Source of the DNA: a candidate division Zixibacteria bacterium SM23_73_2
GTDB lineage: Bacteria > Zixibacteria > MSB-5A5 > SM23-73-2
Assembly: GCA_001304315.1 (NCBI GenBank)
Contig: LJUW01000036.1
Location: 1 to 39,433 of the forward strand
Length of the DNA: 39,433 nt
Direction of reading: 5' to 3'
Shown: positions 23,397 through 33,154 of the stretch, piece after piece
Numbering within the stretch: the stretch's first letter is position 1
Layout: the number at the start of each line of letters is the position of its first letter
Made by a program: the position numbers and the translations under genes
Notes under the pieces: model-generated
The model's input: only the letters and a program-made list of their open reading frames with translations
The model's database searches: none
Told to the model about the DNA's origin: nothing

Positions 23397-25079
23397 TTAT
23401 CCATTTTGTTTATCGGCAAAAGATTTGATTTCCTTTCCCGATGGTTTTTTATCCTCTGCTGGTAGCGCTGGCAAGGAGATGATAAAGGAGGTTCCCTTGC
23501 CCAACTCGGTTTGTACTTTTATATCACCTTTATGTTCTTTGATTATCCCGTAGCTTACCGAAAGACCCAAACCGGTTCCCTGACCAACTTTCTTGGTGGT
23601 GAAAAATGGCTCAAATATCTTTTCAAGGTTCTCCGCGGGTATTCCGCAGCCGCTGTCGGTGAAAACTACCTCCACTCCTTTTTTCGCTTCTTGGGAATAG
23701 CTGGACGATTTGGTGGAGACACTCAGACTACCTCCTTGAGGCATGGCTTGGAGAGCATTTAAGATTATGTTGGTAAAGACCTGCTGAAGCATACCGGAAT
23801 TTCCGTTGACCTTGGGCAGGGAGGACTCCAAACTCTTCGACAATCTAACTTTGTTCATGGAAAGCTGATGCTGAACGAACATCAGGGTATCCTCCAGAAT
23901 GTTGTTCAAATCCAAGATTTCGAAATCAACTTTTTTGGATGTCCTGGAAAACTTCAAAAGATTCTGGACGATCCTTTTGCACCTCATCGACTGCTGTTCG
24001 ATATCTTTGAGATAGGTGGAATAGGAAAATAGATCCTCGTCAGTTAAATCGTTTGCTTTTTTGTTCCTTATCTTTGAGGATGCATATTGGGCGAAGCCCA
24101 AAATACCTCCCAGGGGATTATTCAATTCGTGAGCAACTCCTGCAGCCAACTGCCCCACTGCAGCCATTTTTTCGGTCTGGATGAGTTTGGCCTGTGCCTC
24201 CTTCAATTCCCTGGTCCTTTCCTCTACTTTATGTTCTAAGGTCCTGGAGTAATCTTCGATTTCACTTCGGGACTCTTTCAAAGAGGCGGTCATCTGGTTA
24301 AAAGCGGAGGCTAACTCCCCCAGCTCATCTTTGCGTTGGATGTCCACTGAAAAAGAAAGGCATCCTTGAGCAATTTTTCTTGTGGCCTTAACCAGTTTCT
24401 CTATCGGTTTGATTATCAGGTTTACCAAGCCGAAGGTGAAAAGTATGGCTAATCCCACGATCAAAAGGGTAAGAAGAACTATGATGTTTTTCATCCTGGC
24501 GATCTGGGCTCTCATGGGTCTAAGTGATACGCCTACCTTTGCCAGACCTATCTTTTCCTGAGATTGAGGTTGATTCAAATCATTGTCCCATATATTTCCC
24601 AACTCCTCCCTGGGCATTTGAATCCGGGTGGTCATTATCGGGTAGGTTAACTCCAGAAGCTCATACTTACCATCGGAGGTCAGATGACACTGATGGCAGG
24701 GACCTTTTGTCTGGTAGTCATTTGAGTTAATTACTCCCTCTGATCTTTTGGATCTCTGCCAATGTTTTTTCTGAGTTAGTTGTGCCAGCACCTTGCCGTT
24801 GTTATCGTAGACTGTAGCATACATCAGATCCTCATCTCTGAGCACCCCTTTAAGCAGGTTAGTTAGAAGCTGGCTGTTTTCAACCAATACCCCGTATTCA
24901 CAGTTGTAGGCCAGATTCTTAACCAAGGAATTTACTCTTTTCTCCAGCTCCTCTTTGATGAGCTGGCTTTGTTTTTCGATCAAAAACCCGCTCAAAATCA
25001 CCGAGGTGAAAAGTATGAGCATTGAAATCAGCACCACGAATTTAGCTTTTAATCCGAATTTGATTTTGGCAAATCTCAT
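23397..25079 (-). CDS. Membrane histidine kinase with extracytoplasmic CxxCH (heme c-type) motif, HAMP, HisKA, HATPase
   Basis: N-terminal TM, GPCHQCHLTSDGKYELLELTYPI, HAMP, GQLAAGVAHELNNPLGGILGFAQYA, DSGCGIP, GQGTGLGLSVSYGIIKEH. Confidence 0.9.
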   Translation of the reverse strand: MRFAKIKFGLKAKFVVLISMLILFTSVILSGFLIEKQSQLIKEELEKRVNSLVKNLAYNCEYGVLVENSQLLTNLLKGVLRDEDLMYATVYDNNGKVLAQLTQKKHWQRSKRSEGVINSNDYQTKGPCHQCHLTSDGKYELLELTYPIMTTRIQMPREELGNIWDNDLNQPQSQEKIGLAKVGVSLRPMRAQIARMKNIIVLLTLLIVGLAILFTFGLVNLIIKPIEKLVKATRKIAQGCLSFSVDIQRKDELGELASAFNQMTASLKESRSEIEDYSRTLEHKVEERTRELKEAQAKLIQTEKMAAVGQLAAGVAHELNNPLGGILGFAQYASSKIRNKKANDLTDEDLFSYSTYLKDIEQQSMRCKRIVQNLLKFSRTSKKVDFEILDLNNILEDTLMFVQHQLSMNKVRLSKSLESSLPKVNGNSGMLQQVFTNIILNALQAMPQGGSLSVSTKSSSYSQEAKKGVEVVFTDSGCGIPAENLEKIFEPFFTTKKVGQGTGLGLSVSYGIIKEHKGDIKVQTELGKGTSFIISLPALPAEDKKPSGKEIKSFADKQNG

Positions 25080-26083
25080 CTGTAAATCTCCTTGGCTACG
25101 CTAATTAGATCAGGCGAGATCTCCAATCCTATGTGCTCAGCGGTTTTTAGATTCAGGTACAAATATATTATCCTGGGTACCGAGATGGGAATGTGTCTGG
25201 TATTTTTACCCGAGAGCACCTCCAGAGCCATTTCACCGGATTGTATACCAATATCTTTATAATCGCAGGCCAGAGCAAAAAGGGCTCCGTTTCCAACGAA
25301 GGAGGGATTGATCCCCATCACCGGAAGGCGGTTTCTCAAAGCGTGCAGTAAAATGAATTGAGTGGTTTGAGGAGTATAGATTTGCGGATCCGCAATGGTC
25401 CATAATACCTGTGCTTCTTTTTGCATCTGTTCTAAAGCTTTAGGCACATCTTTTTCCGAGGCTGCCAGGAAAGGAATTATCTTCAGGTTCAGATCCTCCG
25501 CTATAGCTTGGGAGTTTTTTACCAATCCTTCCGTTTCGGGAGTATGAAGAACAGCGATTTTCTTCAGATGGGGGACGATCAATTTAAACTTCTCAAACTG
25601 AATTTTAATGGGGATGTCCAGGGATGCACCGGTGAGGTTGTTCCCCGATGATTCCATGCTTTCAACGAAACCGCTTATCACCGGATTCAGAACCACGGAA
25701 AAAACAACAGGGATGTCATCTATTTTCTGGGAGACAGCTTTTGTGGCTTTTGAGCCGATGGTTATTATCAGATCAGGCTTTTCAGAGATAAGTTTTTCTA
25801 AGGAAAGTTTTCTTTCCTGTGGATCCTCTGGCACCAGGTATTCGATTACCCTGATATCCTGATCGCTTTCCTCCAGCACTTTTTTGATTCCTTTGAGTGC
25901 CCTTTTATAGGAGGTGAAATCCTCGCATTTGGCAATAATCACTTCCTTTTGCCTGGCCTGTGATAGGGAGGAGGTCAAAAGGAGAAGAAAAACAAAAAAT
26001 ATTATTGCCGGCTTAATCCATTTAATCAAAGGCTTGATTCCTCTATTCCAGGTTTCAGTTTGCACTTTATTTAAAGGCTTCAA
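25076..26083 (-). CDS. ABC transporter substrate-binding protein (ABC_sub_bind / TrpX-like)
   Basis: KPDLIITIGSKATKAVSQKIDDIPVVFSVVLNPVISGFVESMESSGNNLTGASLDIPIKIQFEKFKLIVPHLKKIAVLHTP. Confidence 0.87.
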   Translation of the reverse strand: MKPLNKVQTETWNRGIKPLIKWIKPAIIFFVFLLLLTSSLSQARQKEVIIAKCEDFTSYKRALKGIKKVLEESDQDIRVIEYLVPEDPQERKLSLEKLISEKPDLIITIGSKATKAVSQKIDDIPVVFSVVLNPVISGFVESMESSGNNLTGASLDIPIKIQFEKFKLIVPHLKKIAVLHTPETEGLVKNSQAIAEDLNLKIIPFLAASEKDVPKALEQMQKEAQVLWTIADPQIYTPQTTQFILLHALRNRLPVMGINPSFVGNGALFALACDYKDIGIQSGEMALEVLSGKNTRHIPISVPRIIYLYLNLKTAEHIGLEISPDLISVAKEIYR

Positions 26084-26437
26084 AAAAATGCTTCATTTAT
26101 CTTCTATCCTATAACCCCAAGTCCAGGATTGAACAGGACAAATCTTTTTGATGTCCTGATAACAACAGGTTAGGTTATCCCTCCAATACTATTGTTTTTT
26201 TATCGGTTGTTTGTATTAAACCTTTATTTCCAATCGGCATCTGCCCTATCAACTATAGGGTTTATTTATTAAAGTGATTAATCTAATTTTTAGTACTTTT
26301 TGGCTAAAGGAATTTTTCAAGGGGTCGATTTCATTATTAAGGTTAAAGCATCCCAAGTCCTATTAATGAGATATTATTATGAAATTATTTAGGATGTTGG
26401 ATTTGGTTTGAAACCAGAACTTAAGGAGGGACGAAAA

Positions 26438-29104
26438 TTGTCAACAGGATCAACTTTTAAAGTATGGTTATGGGTCTGCCTTATTCTGTTTTTTGCTCTG
26501 TCTTTGACCCAGGCAGCCACGACCGGAAAAATTGCTGGAACGGTTAAGGATAAAGAATCAGGGGAGCCTTTGGCCGGAGTAACCATCATGGTGGTAGGTA
26601 CACCGGTGGGAACATCAACCGATGATGACGGAGATTTCTTTCTGATAAATCTTCCGGTTGGTAATCACACCATCGAGGCATCACTGATTGGTTATGAATC
26701 GGTTCAGAAAACCGGAGTGAAGGTTTTGTCTGATTTGACCACGCCGATGGAATTTAATTTAAAATCCTCTCCCATCGTGTTGGCTCATGTTTTGACTGTG
26801 GATGCCCAGCGCCCTCTCATCCAGAGGGATTTAACTGCATCCACCGAGATAGTTACCCGGGAACAGATAACCAAGCTACCCGATGCGATCTCGATTCAAA
26901 ATCTGATCTCCAATACCGCAGGAACGGTGGAGGATAGGGATGGAGTCTTGCACATGAGAGGTGGCCGCAGCGGAACCATTAGTTACTTTTTCGACGGAGT
27001 ATCGGTTCAGGAACCTTTCGTGGGTCAGGTGGGAACCAGAATCCCTCCGGATGCTTTGGAGGAATTAAACATAACCACCGGGGGGATCACCGCGGAATAC
27101 GGTGAGGCTTTATCCGGTGTGGTCAATGCTATCAGTCAACGGGGAACTGCTGGATATTCCGGTAAATTGAAACTCTATGACGGAGCAACCCGTTCCTATG
27201 ATGTCACCAAGGGGGAATATAAAAGTACCGAGAGAAACCACAATCAATCCGCGGTTATGAACTTATCCGGACCATTTGGCTTCAGTAAAGGCGATAGGGC
27301 CAATTTCTTCTGGTGTGGGGAATACCTCCATGATAATGGATATCTTCCTCATAACCGGGTGGAGTTAAATTCACAGACCGGCAAGATAACATTGAAGCCC
27401 ACCAAAAATATAAATGTGATTTTAAATGGTCATTATTACAAGAGGAATCTCCAGAGATACACACACCGGGACGTAAACAATATCTCCTATGATTTCAACT
27501 TAAAGGGCTTGGGCAGGGTGGAAAATACGTCTCATCTGCTGGGAGCAAAAATAGCTTATCCTACCTCAAAGAACGTTATGTACTTTTTGAAATTCAGCCA
27601 TTTCACAGCTGAGTTAAAGCTTGCGCCCGAGCATCTTTTCGATATATACTGGGACGAGTGGCCCGGATATGCGGAGGATTCGAGCGGGACCTACGTGGGA
27701 ACCATCGACGACTATAATTACTTACCCGACGATTCATTCTTCTCCACCGGGTTTACCGCTGCTCCGGATTTCTACCCGGTGTACCACTATCGGAGAACTA
27801 AATATAACTCGGTCGGTTTTGACATCCTGGGGCAGGTGAACAAGTACAATCAGATAAAGTTCGGTGGAGAATATCGGGCTTACCGGCTGAAATGGGACGA
27901 TAAGCAGTTTTTCAACGTCAGACCCTACGGGGAGAAATATGATGTCAATCCCAAATATGCAGCCGGGTATCTTCAGGATAAGATCGAGCTCAAGGATATG
28001 ATAATAAATGCGGGGGTAAGAGTTGATTATCTTAAGGCGGATATCGATTTCTGGGAGGACCCGGTGACCAAGATCAGAAAGATTTCAACCGATCCCAAAG
28101 TTCAGTTAAGTCCTCGGGTGGGTATTTCCCATCCCATTACCGACCAGACGGTGGTTCACTTTAATTACGGATATTATTACCAGGTTCCCCAGTATATGTA
28201 TCTTTTCACTAATCTGAAGGCGGATTTGAGCACCGGCTTTCCCCTGGTAGGTAATCCGGACATGGAGCCTGAGAAAACGGTTTCCTATGAACTGGGTTTC
28301 GATCATATGTTAACCCAGGAGATAAAACTGGATGCCACCGTTTACTATAAGGATCTGACCAACCTGGCTACCACCAGGCAGTTGATCTATTCCGGGGGCT
28401 CCTATACCCAGTACACTAACGCGGACTACGGGAGCGTCAAAGGCGTGGATTTGATCTTAACCAAGATACCGGTGGGGAACTTTTCGGGCAAGGTGGCTTA
28501 TACCTATTCCATTGCCAAGGGGAACGCCTCCTCGGTGACTGAGGGATACTATGATTACTTTACCCGGGGGACCAGTGCTCCGGTTTGGCCGGTCAAGGAA
28601 TATCCTCTGGATTTCGATCAGAGACACACCCTGGTTGCTGATCTGGATTACCGGGTTACCAAAGACTGGCGGGGAGAGCTTTTGGGCATTACCATCCCCG
28701 GTGCCTGGGGAGTTAACCTGTTAACCAAATACGGCAGCGGATTTCCCTATACCAAAACCGATGAACAGGGTAACCGTATCGGGATGTTAAATGAGGGACG
28801 AATGCCACCAACCTACCGGATTGATTTTAAGTTTAACAAGGATTTCTACTTTTCCAAGGCAAGCGATATCCGGGTTACCTTTTTCACCGAGATCGAAAAT
28901 CTCTTCGATCGGAGAAACGTCATACACGTCTATTCCAACACCGGCAAACCGGATGACGATGGAAGGGACTATAGCGCTACCACCGATCCGGATGGACCCG
29001 CAACCGCTGATGACGTTAACTATTATTATAGACTTTTATCAGAGGACCCTCAAAACTATGATGCCCCCAGAACGATCAGATGGGGACTGGAATTAGTCTT
29101 TTAG
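26438..29104 (+). CDS. TonB-dependent receptor with CarboxypepD_reg-like domain
   Basis: TTG 26438 has SD AAGGAGG upstream. Signal peptide FALSLTQAA; GKIAGTVKDKESGEPLAGVTIMVVGTPVGTSTDDDGDFFLINLPVG; plug GVVNAISQRG; C-terminal aromatic residue. Confidence 0.88.
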   Translation: MSTGSTFKVWLWVCLILFFALSLTQAATTGKIAGTVKDKESGEPLAGVTIMVVGTPVGTSTDDDGDFFLINLPVGNHTIEASLIGYESVQKTGVKVLSDLTTPMEFNLKSSPIVLAHVLTVDAQRPLIQRDLTASTEIVTREQITKLPDAISIQNLISNTAGTVEDRDGVLHMRGGRSGTISYFFDGVSVQEPFVGQVGTRIPPDALEELNITTGGITAEYGEALSGVVNAISQRGTAGYSGKLKLYDGATRSYDVTKGEYKSTERNHNQSAVMNLSGPFGFSKGDRANFFWCGEYLHDNGYLPHNRVELNSQTGKITLKPTKNINVILNGHYYKRNLQRYTHRDVNNISYDFNLKGLGRVENTSHLLGAKIAYPTSKNVMYFLKFSHFTAELKLAPEHLFDIYWDEWPGYAEDSSGTYVGTIDDYNYLPDDSFFSTGFTAAPDFYPVYHYRRTKYNSVGFDILGQVNKYNQIKFGGEYRAYRLKWDDKQFFNVRPYGEKYDVNPKYAAGYLQDKIELKDMIINAGVRVDYLKADIDFWEDPVTKIRKISTDPKVQLSPRVGISHPITDQTVVHFNYGYYYQVPQYMYLFTNLKADLSTGFPLVGNPDMEPEKTVSYELGFDHMLTQEIKLDATVYYKDLTNLATTRQLIYSGGSYTQYTNADYGSVKGVDLILTKIPVGNFSGKVAYTYSIAKGNASSVTEGYYDYFTRGTSAPVWPVKEYPLDFDQRHTLVADLDYRVTKDWRGELLGITIPGAWGVNLLTKYGSGFPYTKTDEQGNRIGMLNEGRMPPTYRIDFKFNKDFYFSKASDIRVTFFTEIENLFDRRNVIHVYSNTGKPDDDGRDYSATTDPDGPATADDVNYYYRLLSEDPQNYDAPRTIRWGLELVF

Positions 29105-29113
29105 GAGGAAGAG

Positions 29114-31777
29114 ATGTCAAAGCGAAGATATTTAAAAAATGTGTTTATTTTCTTGGCAAGTGTAATCTTTCTGGTTTCAGTTTCAGACTTACAAGCCAAG
29201 GAAACAAAGGTTTTAAGTCCACCTACCCCGATGCAGGACCAAGTTATCCATAACAAGGGCAATATCGCAACCACCATCCAGAACTGGGGTCAGATCGGTG
29301 GTCAGAGCCATCTGGGCAAGCCTTCCGGTGAATGGCCCAAAGGCTCCGAGCATCATTACCTGGCAGAGATCAAATATTGGATGGGTGCGGTTACACCCTC
29401 CGGGGATACGCTGGTGGCTAATTCCGATGATGATTTCATGCCCATATCAACACCCTTAGGAGGAGGGGAGTCTTATAAAATTCGCCTCTCCACAGATACA
29501 GAAAGTTATGATTATGACCTTTTCGATACGGTGGGGTCGGGTGTGGGTAAGCCAGCTTACGGGTGGAGAATCTGGGATAGCCAGATCCAAAGCTGGGTCT
29601 ATAACAAAGTCTGGAATCCCCAGCAAAGCCTTTACGTTGAAGCTGGCCCGGTCTCTCTTCAAGAGAGTCACTACCGCATCAGCGATGCTAACAGCGGTGA
29701 AAGCATTTTAGGATTGGAACTGACCCAGACCATATACCAGTGGAATTACAGCTACAACCAGGATTATCTTTTCGTGGTACTGGAGATTAAAAACAAAAGC
29801 TCCTATGATTATCAGGATTTTGCCTTTGGACTTTATTGTGACTTCGACGTGGGAGGGTTTAATTCACAGGGTGGTAACGGACGACTGGGAGATCTGGTGG
29901 CTTTCGATTCGAGCATGAATTTGGCCTGGACCTACGATGAGGACGGATACGATCCCGGATGGGGTCCTCTGGTCAAATGTGGCATGATGGGCACCAAATA
30001 TATCGAGACCCCGGACGATATCGGGATGACGGCTTTCAGAACCGGTCAATGGGATAATTTGCCCCAGAGGGATCCGGGGAGATACGAGCTGATAAACAGC
30101 CAGCAGTTCGACTTAAGTCTTCCTCCTACGGACCAGTACTACATTCAGTGCACCCGGGGAATAAATCTGCAGGCGGGTAAAACCATCCGGGTGGTTTTTG
30201 CCTTAATTGCCGGACAGAACGAAGATGAGCTCAAAGCCAGTGCCTCCATGGCACAGGTGGTCTATGACAATCATTTTATCGGTCCTGAGCCACCGAAATC
30301 CGCTGAACTAACTGCTACGGCCGGCGATGGCATGGTGAAACTATGCTGGGATAATTTATCGGAGCAATCAGTTGATCCTCTGTCTGGAGAGAAAGATTTC
30401 AATGGATATAAAATCTATCGGAGCACCAATCTGGGGCTTACCTGGGGCGAGCTGGTGAAAAATCCGGACGGGAGTCTGGGACCGGATTACGTTCCCCTAT
30501 CTATGTTCCAGAAGGAAAACCAGGATGACATTCTGCCCCATACTTATATCGATACCGACCTCACCAACGGAATGGAATACTGGTACTCGGTAGTCTCTTA
30601 CGATTCCGGTGATTCTACTGTTCCTATAAAATCTCTGCAGACAGCTTACGGAAGACCGGGAGAGGATAAAAATTGCGGCCTGGTTATACCTCGAACTGAC
30701 CCTGCAGGTTTCTATCCGGCTGAGAAGACGGTTGAGCACAACTATTACGGATTGGAGGAGGAAAGCGATGGAGAGGTACTCCCCACCGTGTTCGATCCCG
30801 CCGCTTTGACCGGACATGAATACCGGGTGGTTTTCTCGGAGGCCCCGCTCCAGAGCTTTTGGCACCTGATAGATGCCCAGACAAATGATACGGTTTTAAA
30901 GGATCAGACCGAGCAGGAGGGAGACCTGGAGAATTATCCGGTGGTGGACGGGATTCAGGTTATCGTTACCAACGGAACGAGGGAGCCACGCTCCTATCAG
31001 CAGACCGGGTTGGCCACGGCCATGGATACCACCCTGCATATGGGTTATTTCTACGGGAGCATGGGGGAGACCTTCGGCTTGCCCACTGGTGGGGACATGC
31101 ATTTCCGCTCTACCTATGAGATAAGGTTCACCCAGAATGGTTCGGTTGGTTACAGCTTTTACGATGACGTCACCCCGATACAGCTGCCCTTTGAAGTGTG
31201 GAATGTCTCTCTGGAATATCAGGTGATCGCTGAGATATACGATCGTGGGGATGGGATCTGGAATCCCGAGGATAAGGACTACGTCGACATAGTCAATTTT
31301 CCCTACGACGGGAGCCCTCATCCCGAGGCTTTTCCCTATCATCATTGTTGGTTTTTCAGATTCGATGCCGCGGATACCAATTATAAAGAGGGTGATGTTT
31401 TCACCATAGGCGGAGCCAGGCTGAATACCCCGGATGATGTATTCGTTTTCAAAGCTGATGGGGTAGATCCCAGCCAGGCGAAAGACCAGTTGTCGAAAGT
31501 TAAAGTGGTACCCAATCCCTATATAGCTTATGCTGCCTGGGAGACAACCGAGGGAGTGAGAAAGATTCAATTTACCCATTTGCCCGATGTCTGCGAGATA
31601 CGCATTTACACTCTGGCCGGGGATCTGGTTAATACCCTGGATCACGATAACGGAACCGGCACCGAGGAATGGGACATGCTGACGGTAAATAAGCAGGGGA
31701 TAGCTCCGGGAGTTTATTTCTATCACGTTCAATCCCAGTACGGGGAGAAATTAGGTAAATTCGTGGTGATAAAGTAA
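29114..31777 (+). CDS. Large secreted protein with fibronectin III-like segment and C-terminal FlgD-Ig/T9SS-type domain
   Basis: Signal peptide; FN3-like PKSAELTATAGDGMVKLCWDNLSE...GYKIYRSTNLG; C-term VKVVPNPYIAYAAWE...IRIYTLAGDLVNTLDHDNGTGTEEWDMLTVNKQGIAPGVYFYHVQSQYGEKLGKFVVIK. Confidence 0.8.
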   Translation: MSKRRYLKNVFIFLASVIFLVSVSDLQAKETKVLSPPTPMQDQVIHNKGNIATTIQNWGQIGGQSHLGKPSGEWPKGSEHHYLAEIKYWMGAVTPSGDTLVANSDDDFMPISTPLGGGESYKIRLSTDTESYDYDLFDTVGSGVGKPAYGWRIWDSQIQSWVYNKVWNPQQSLYVEAGPVSLQESHYRISDANSGESILGLELTQTIYQWNYSYNQDYLFVVLEIKNKSSYDYQDFAFGLYCDFDVGGFNSQGGNGRLGDLVAFDSSMNLAWTYDEDGYDPGWGPLVKCGMMGTKYIETPDDIGMTAFRTGQWDNLPQRDPGRYELINSQQFDLSLPPTDQYYIQCTRGINLQAGKTIRVVFALIAGQNEDELKASASMAQVVYDNHFIGPEPPKSAELTATAGDGMVKLCWDNLSEQSVDPLSGEKDFNGYKIYRSTNLGLTWGELVKNPDGSLGPDYVPLSMFQKENQDDILPHTYIDTDLTNGMEYWYSVVSYDSGDSTVPIKSLQTAYGRPGEDKNCGLVIPRTDPAGFYPAEKTVEHNYYGLEEESDGEVLPTVFDPAALTGHEYRVVFSEAPLQSFWHLIDAQTNDTVLKDQTEQEGDLENYPVVDGIQVIVTNGTREPRSYQQTGLATAMDTTLHMGYFYGSMGETFGLPTGGDMHFRSTYEIRFTQNGSVGYSFYDDVTPIQLPFEVWNVSLEYQVIAEIYDRGDGIWNPEDKDYVDIVNFPYDGSPHPEAFPYHHCWFFRFDAADTNYKEGDVFTIGGARLNTPDDVFVFKADGVDPSQAKDQLSKVKVVPNPYIAYAAWETTEGVRKIQFTHLPDVCEIRIYTLAGDLVNTLDHDNGTGTEEWDMLTVNKQGIAPGVYFYHVQSQYGEKLGKFVVIK

Positions 31778-31799
31778 AACTAACAGTAAGGGGTAAGAC

Positions 31800-32807
31800 A
31801 TGAGAGGTAAAATTATCTTAATTTCGTTTCTTTTGATTTTTATAGGGGCATCTGTCCAGGCCAGAGAGTTCTCCAAGGTTGGCACCGCGGGAGCCCAATT
31901 TCTCAAAATCGGGGTGGGGGCAAGGTATGTGGGGATGGGAGAGGCTTCGGTTGCCTGCGTGAACGATGCTTATGCCATGTACTGGAATCCAGCTACCCTG
32001 ACCCAGCTTCCCGGCTCCAATCTTCTGTTTACCAACGTTGACTGGATAGATGACGTGCAGCTGAATTACGTGACTTTCGGAAAGCCGCTGGGAGACGGTT
32101 CCGCTTTCGGGATAAGTTTGACCGCCCTGACCATGGGGGAGATGGAGATCACTACGGTGCAGGAGCCCGAGGGAACCGGAGAGACCTTCACCGCCTCGGA
32201 CTATGCCTTGAGTCTGGGCTACGCCAGAAAATTGACCGACCGCTTCTCCTTTGGCCTGTCTGCCAAGTACGTTTACGAGAGGCTCTCGGAGGAAAGAGCT
32301 TCCGGATTCGCATTCGATTTCGGCACTCTCTTTTATACCGGTTTCAACAGCTTGAGATTGGGGATGAGCATCTCCAATCTGGGACCGGAACTGAAACTGG
32401 ATGGACCGGAGCTGGACGTAGGCTACCATCCTGACCCGGACAATACCAATTACGATGAGGTTAATGCCAAGCTTGCGGTGGAGAACTATGATATGCCCCT
32501 TACCTTCAGGTTCGGGATGGCATATGATATTCCGGTGTCACCCAATTCACAGATGACCATCTCCCTGGAAGCTAAACATCCCAATGACAACGTGCAGCAG
32601 GTAAGTTTTGGCTCGGAATACGTGTGGAAGGATATGGTCTCTCTGAGGGGAGGGTACAAGTTCAATTACGAGGAGGAAGGGCTGGCTTTAGGAGGCGGTT
32701 TGAGGTTTGACATGGGCAAGGACGTTGAGATGGACATAAATTATGCCTGGGTGGATTTCAACCGGTTGCAGAGCGTTCACCGGTTTTCCCTGGGCTTTCT
32801 TTTCTGA
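31800..32807 (+). CDS. PorV/PorQ-like outer membrane beta-barrel protein
   Basis: VGTAGAQFLKIGVGARYVGMGEASVACVNDAYAMYWNPATLTQLPGSNLLFTNVDW...; C-terminal LGFLF. Confidence 0.87.
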   Translation: MRGKIILISFLLIFIGASVQAREFSKVGTAGAQFLKIGVGARYVGMGEASVACVNDAYAMYWNPATLTQLPGSNLLFTNVDWIDDVQLNYVTFGKPLGDGSAFGISLTALTMGEMEITTVQEPEGTGETFTASDYALSLGYARKLTDRFSFGLSAKYVYERLSEERASGFAFDFGTLFYTGFNSLRLGMSISNLGPELKLDGPELDVGYHPDPDNTNYDEVNAKLAVENYDMPLTFRFGMAYDIPVSPNSQMTISLEAKHPNDNVQQVSFGSEYVWKDMVSLRGGYKFNYEEEGLALGGGLRFDMGKDVEMDINYAWVDFNRLQSVHRFSLGFLF

Positions 32808-32945
32808 GGTTTGGGAATTAATTAGGACCTAAATTTGGAGTTAGTACATTTTTTAATCTGAGTAATTCCCTCCAGAGGGATTTCTACCTATTTTTTTCTT
32901 TATACAAGCATTTCCTTTTCTGTCAAAAATTTCTCCCAGTAGATA

Positions 32946-32967
32946 TGTCAGGTCTTTTGACCTGACA
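32946..32967. repeat. Perfect hairpin TGTCAGGTC-TTTT-GACCTGACA
   Basis: 9-bp perfect stem. Confidence 0.7.
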
Positions 32968-33119
32968 CAACAGGAAAATATTCACTTTTAGGTGCTAAAA
33001 GAGGAAATGGAGCAATCCTTGGTGGTATGTTATTCCGATTGAATAAGGATGATGCATTGATGTAATTGATACTTACACTGGCGAAAGAAACTTAGATGGT
33101 GACTGAATAAAATCTCAGT

Positions 33120-33147
33120 TTGACAAAAAGACAAATCCTTTTATATT
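33120..33147 (+). promoter_or_regulatory. Promoter TTGACA-N16-TATATT directly abutting the SRAP start codon
   Basis: -35 at 33120-33125, -10 at 33142-33147, ATG at 33155. Confidence 0.6.
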
Positions 33148-33154
33148 AAAAAGT

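Noticed and set aside
26270-26400. Possible sigma54 promoter before the TonB receptor gene (TTTGGCTAAAGGAATTTTT)
   Set aside because: Poor match to the -12 GC element and spacing; no sigma54 activator in the window.
30896-31732. 278-aa antisense ORF
   Set aside because: Opposite the well-supported secreted protein gene 29114-31777; its translation has no recognisable motif and looks like a codon-bias shadow.
31818-32429. 203-aa antisense ORF
   Set aside because: Antisense to the PorV-like gene; low-complexity Q/G-rich translation without family motifs.
32985-33060. Possible gene remnant (LGAKRGNGAILGGMLFRLNKDDALM-stop)
   Set aside because: Glycine-zipper-like reading is too short and unsupported; could be chance.
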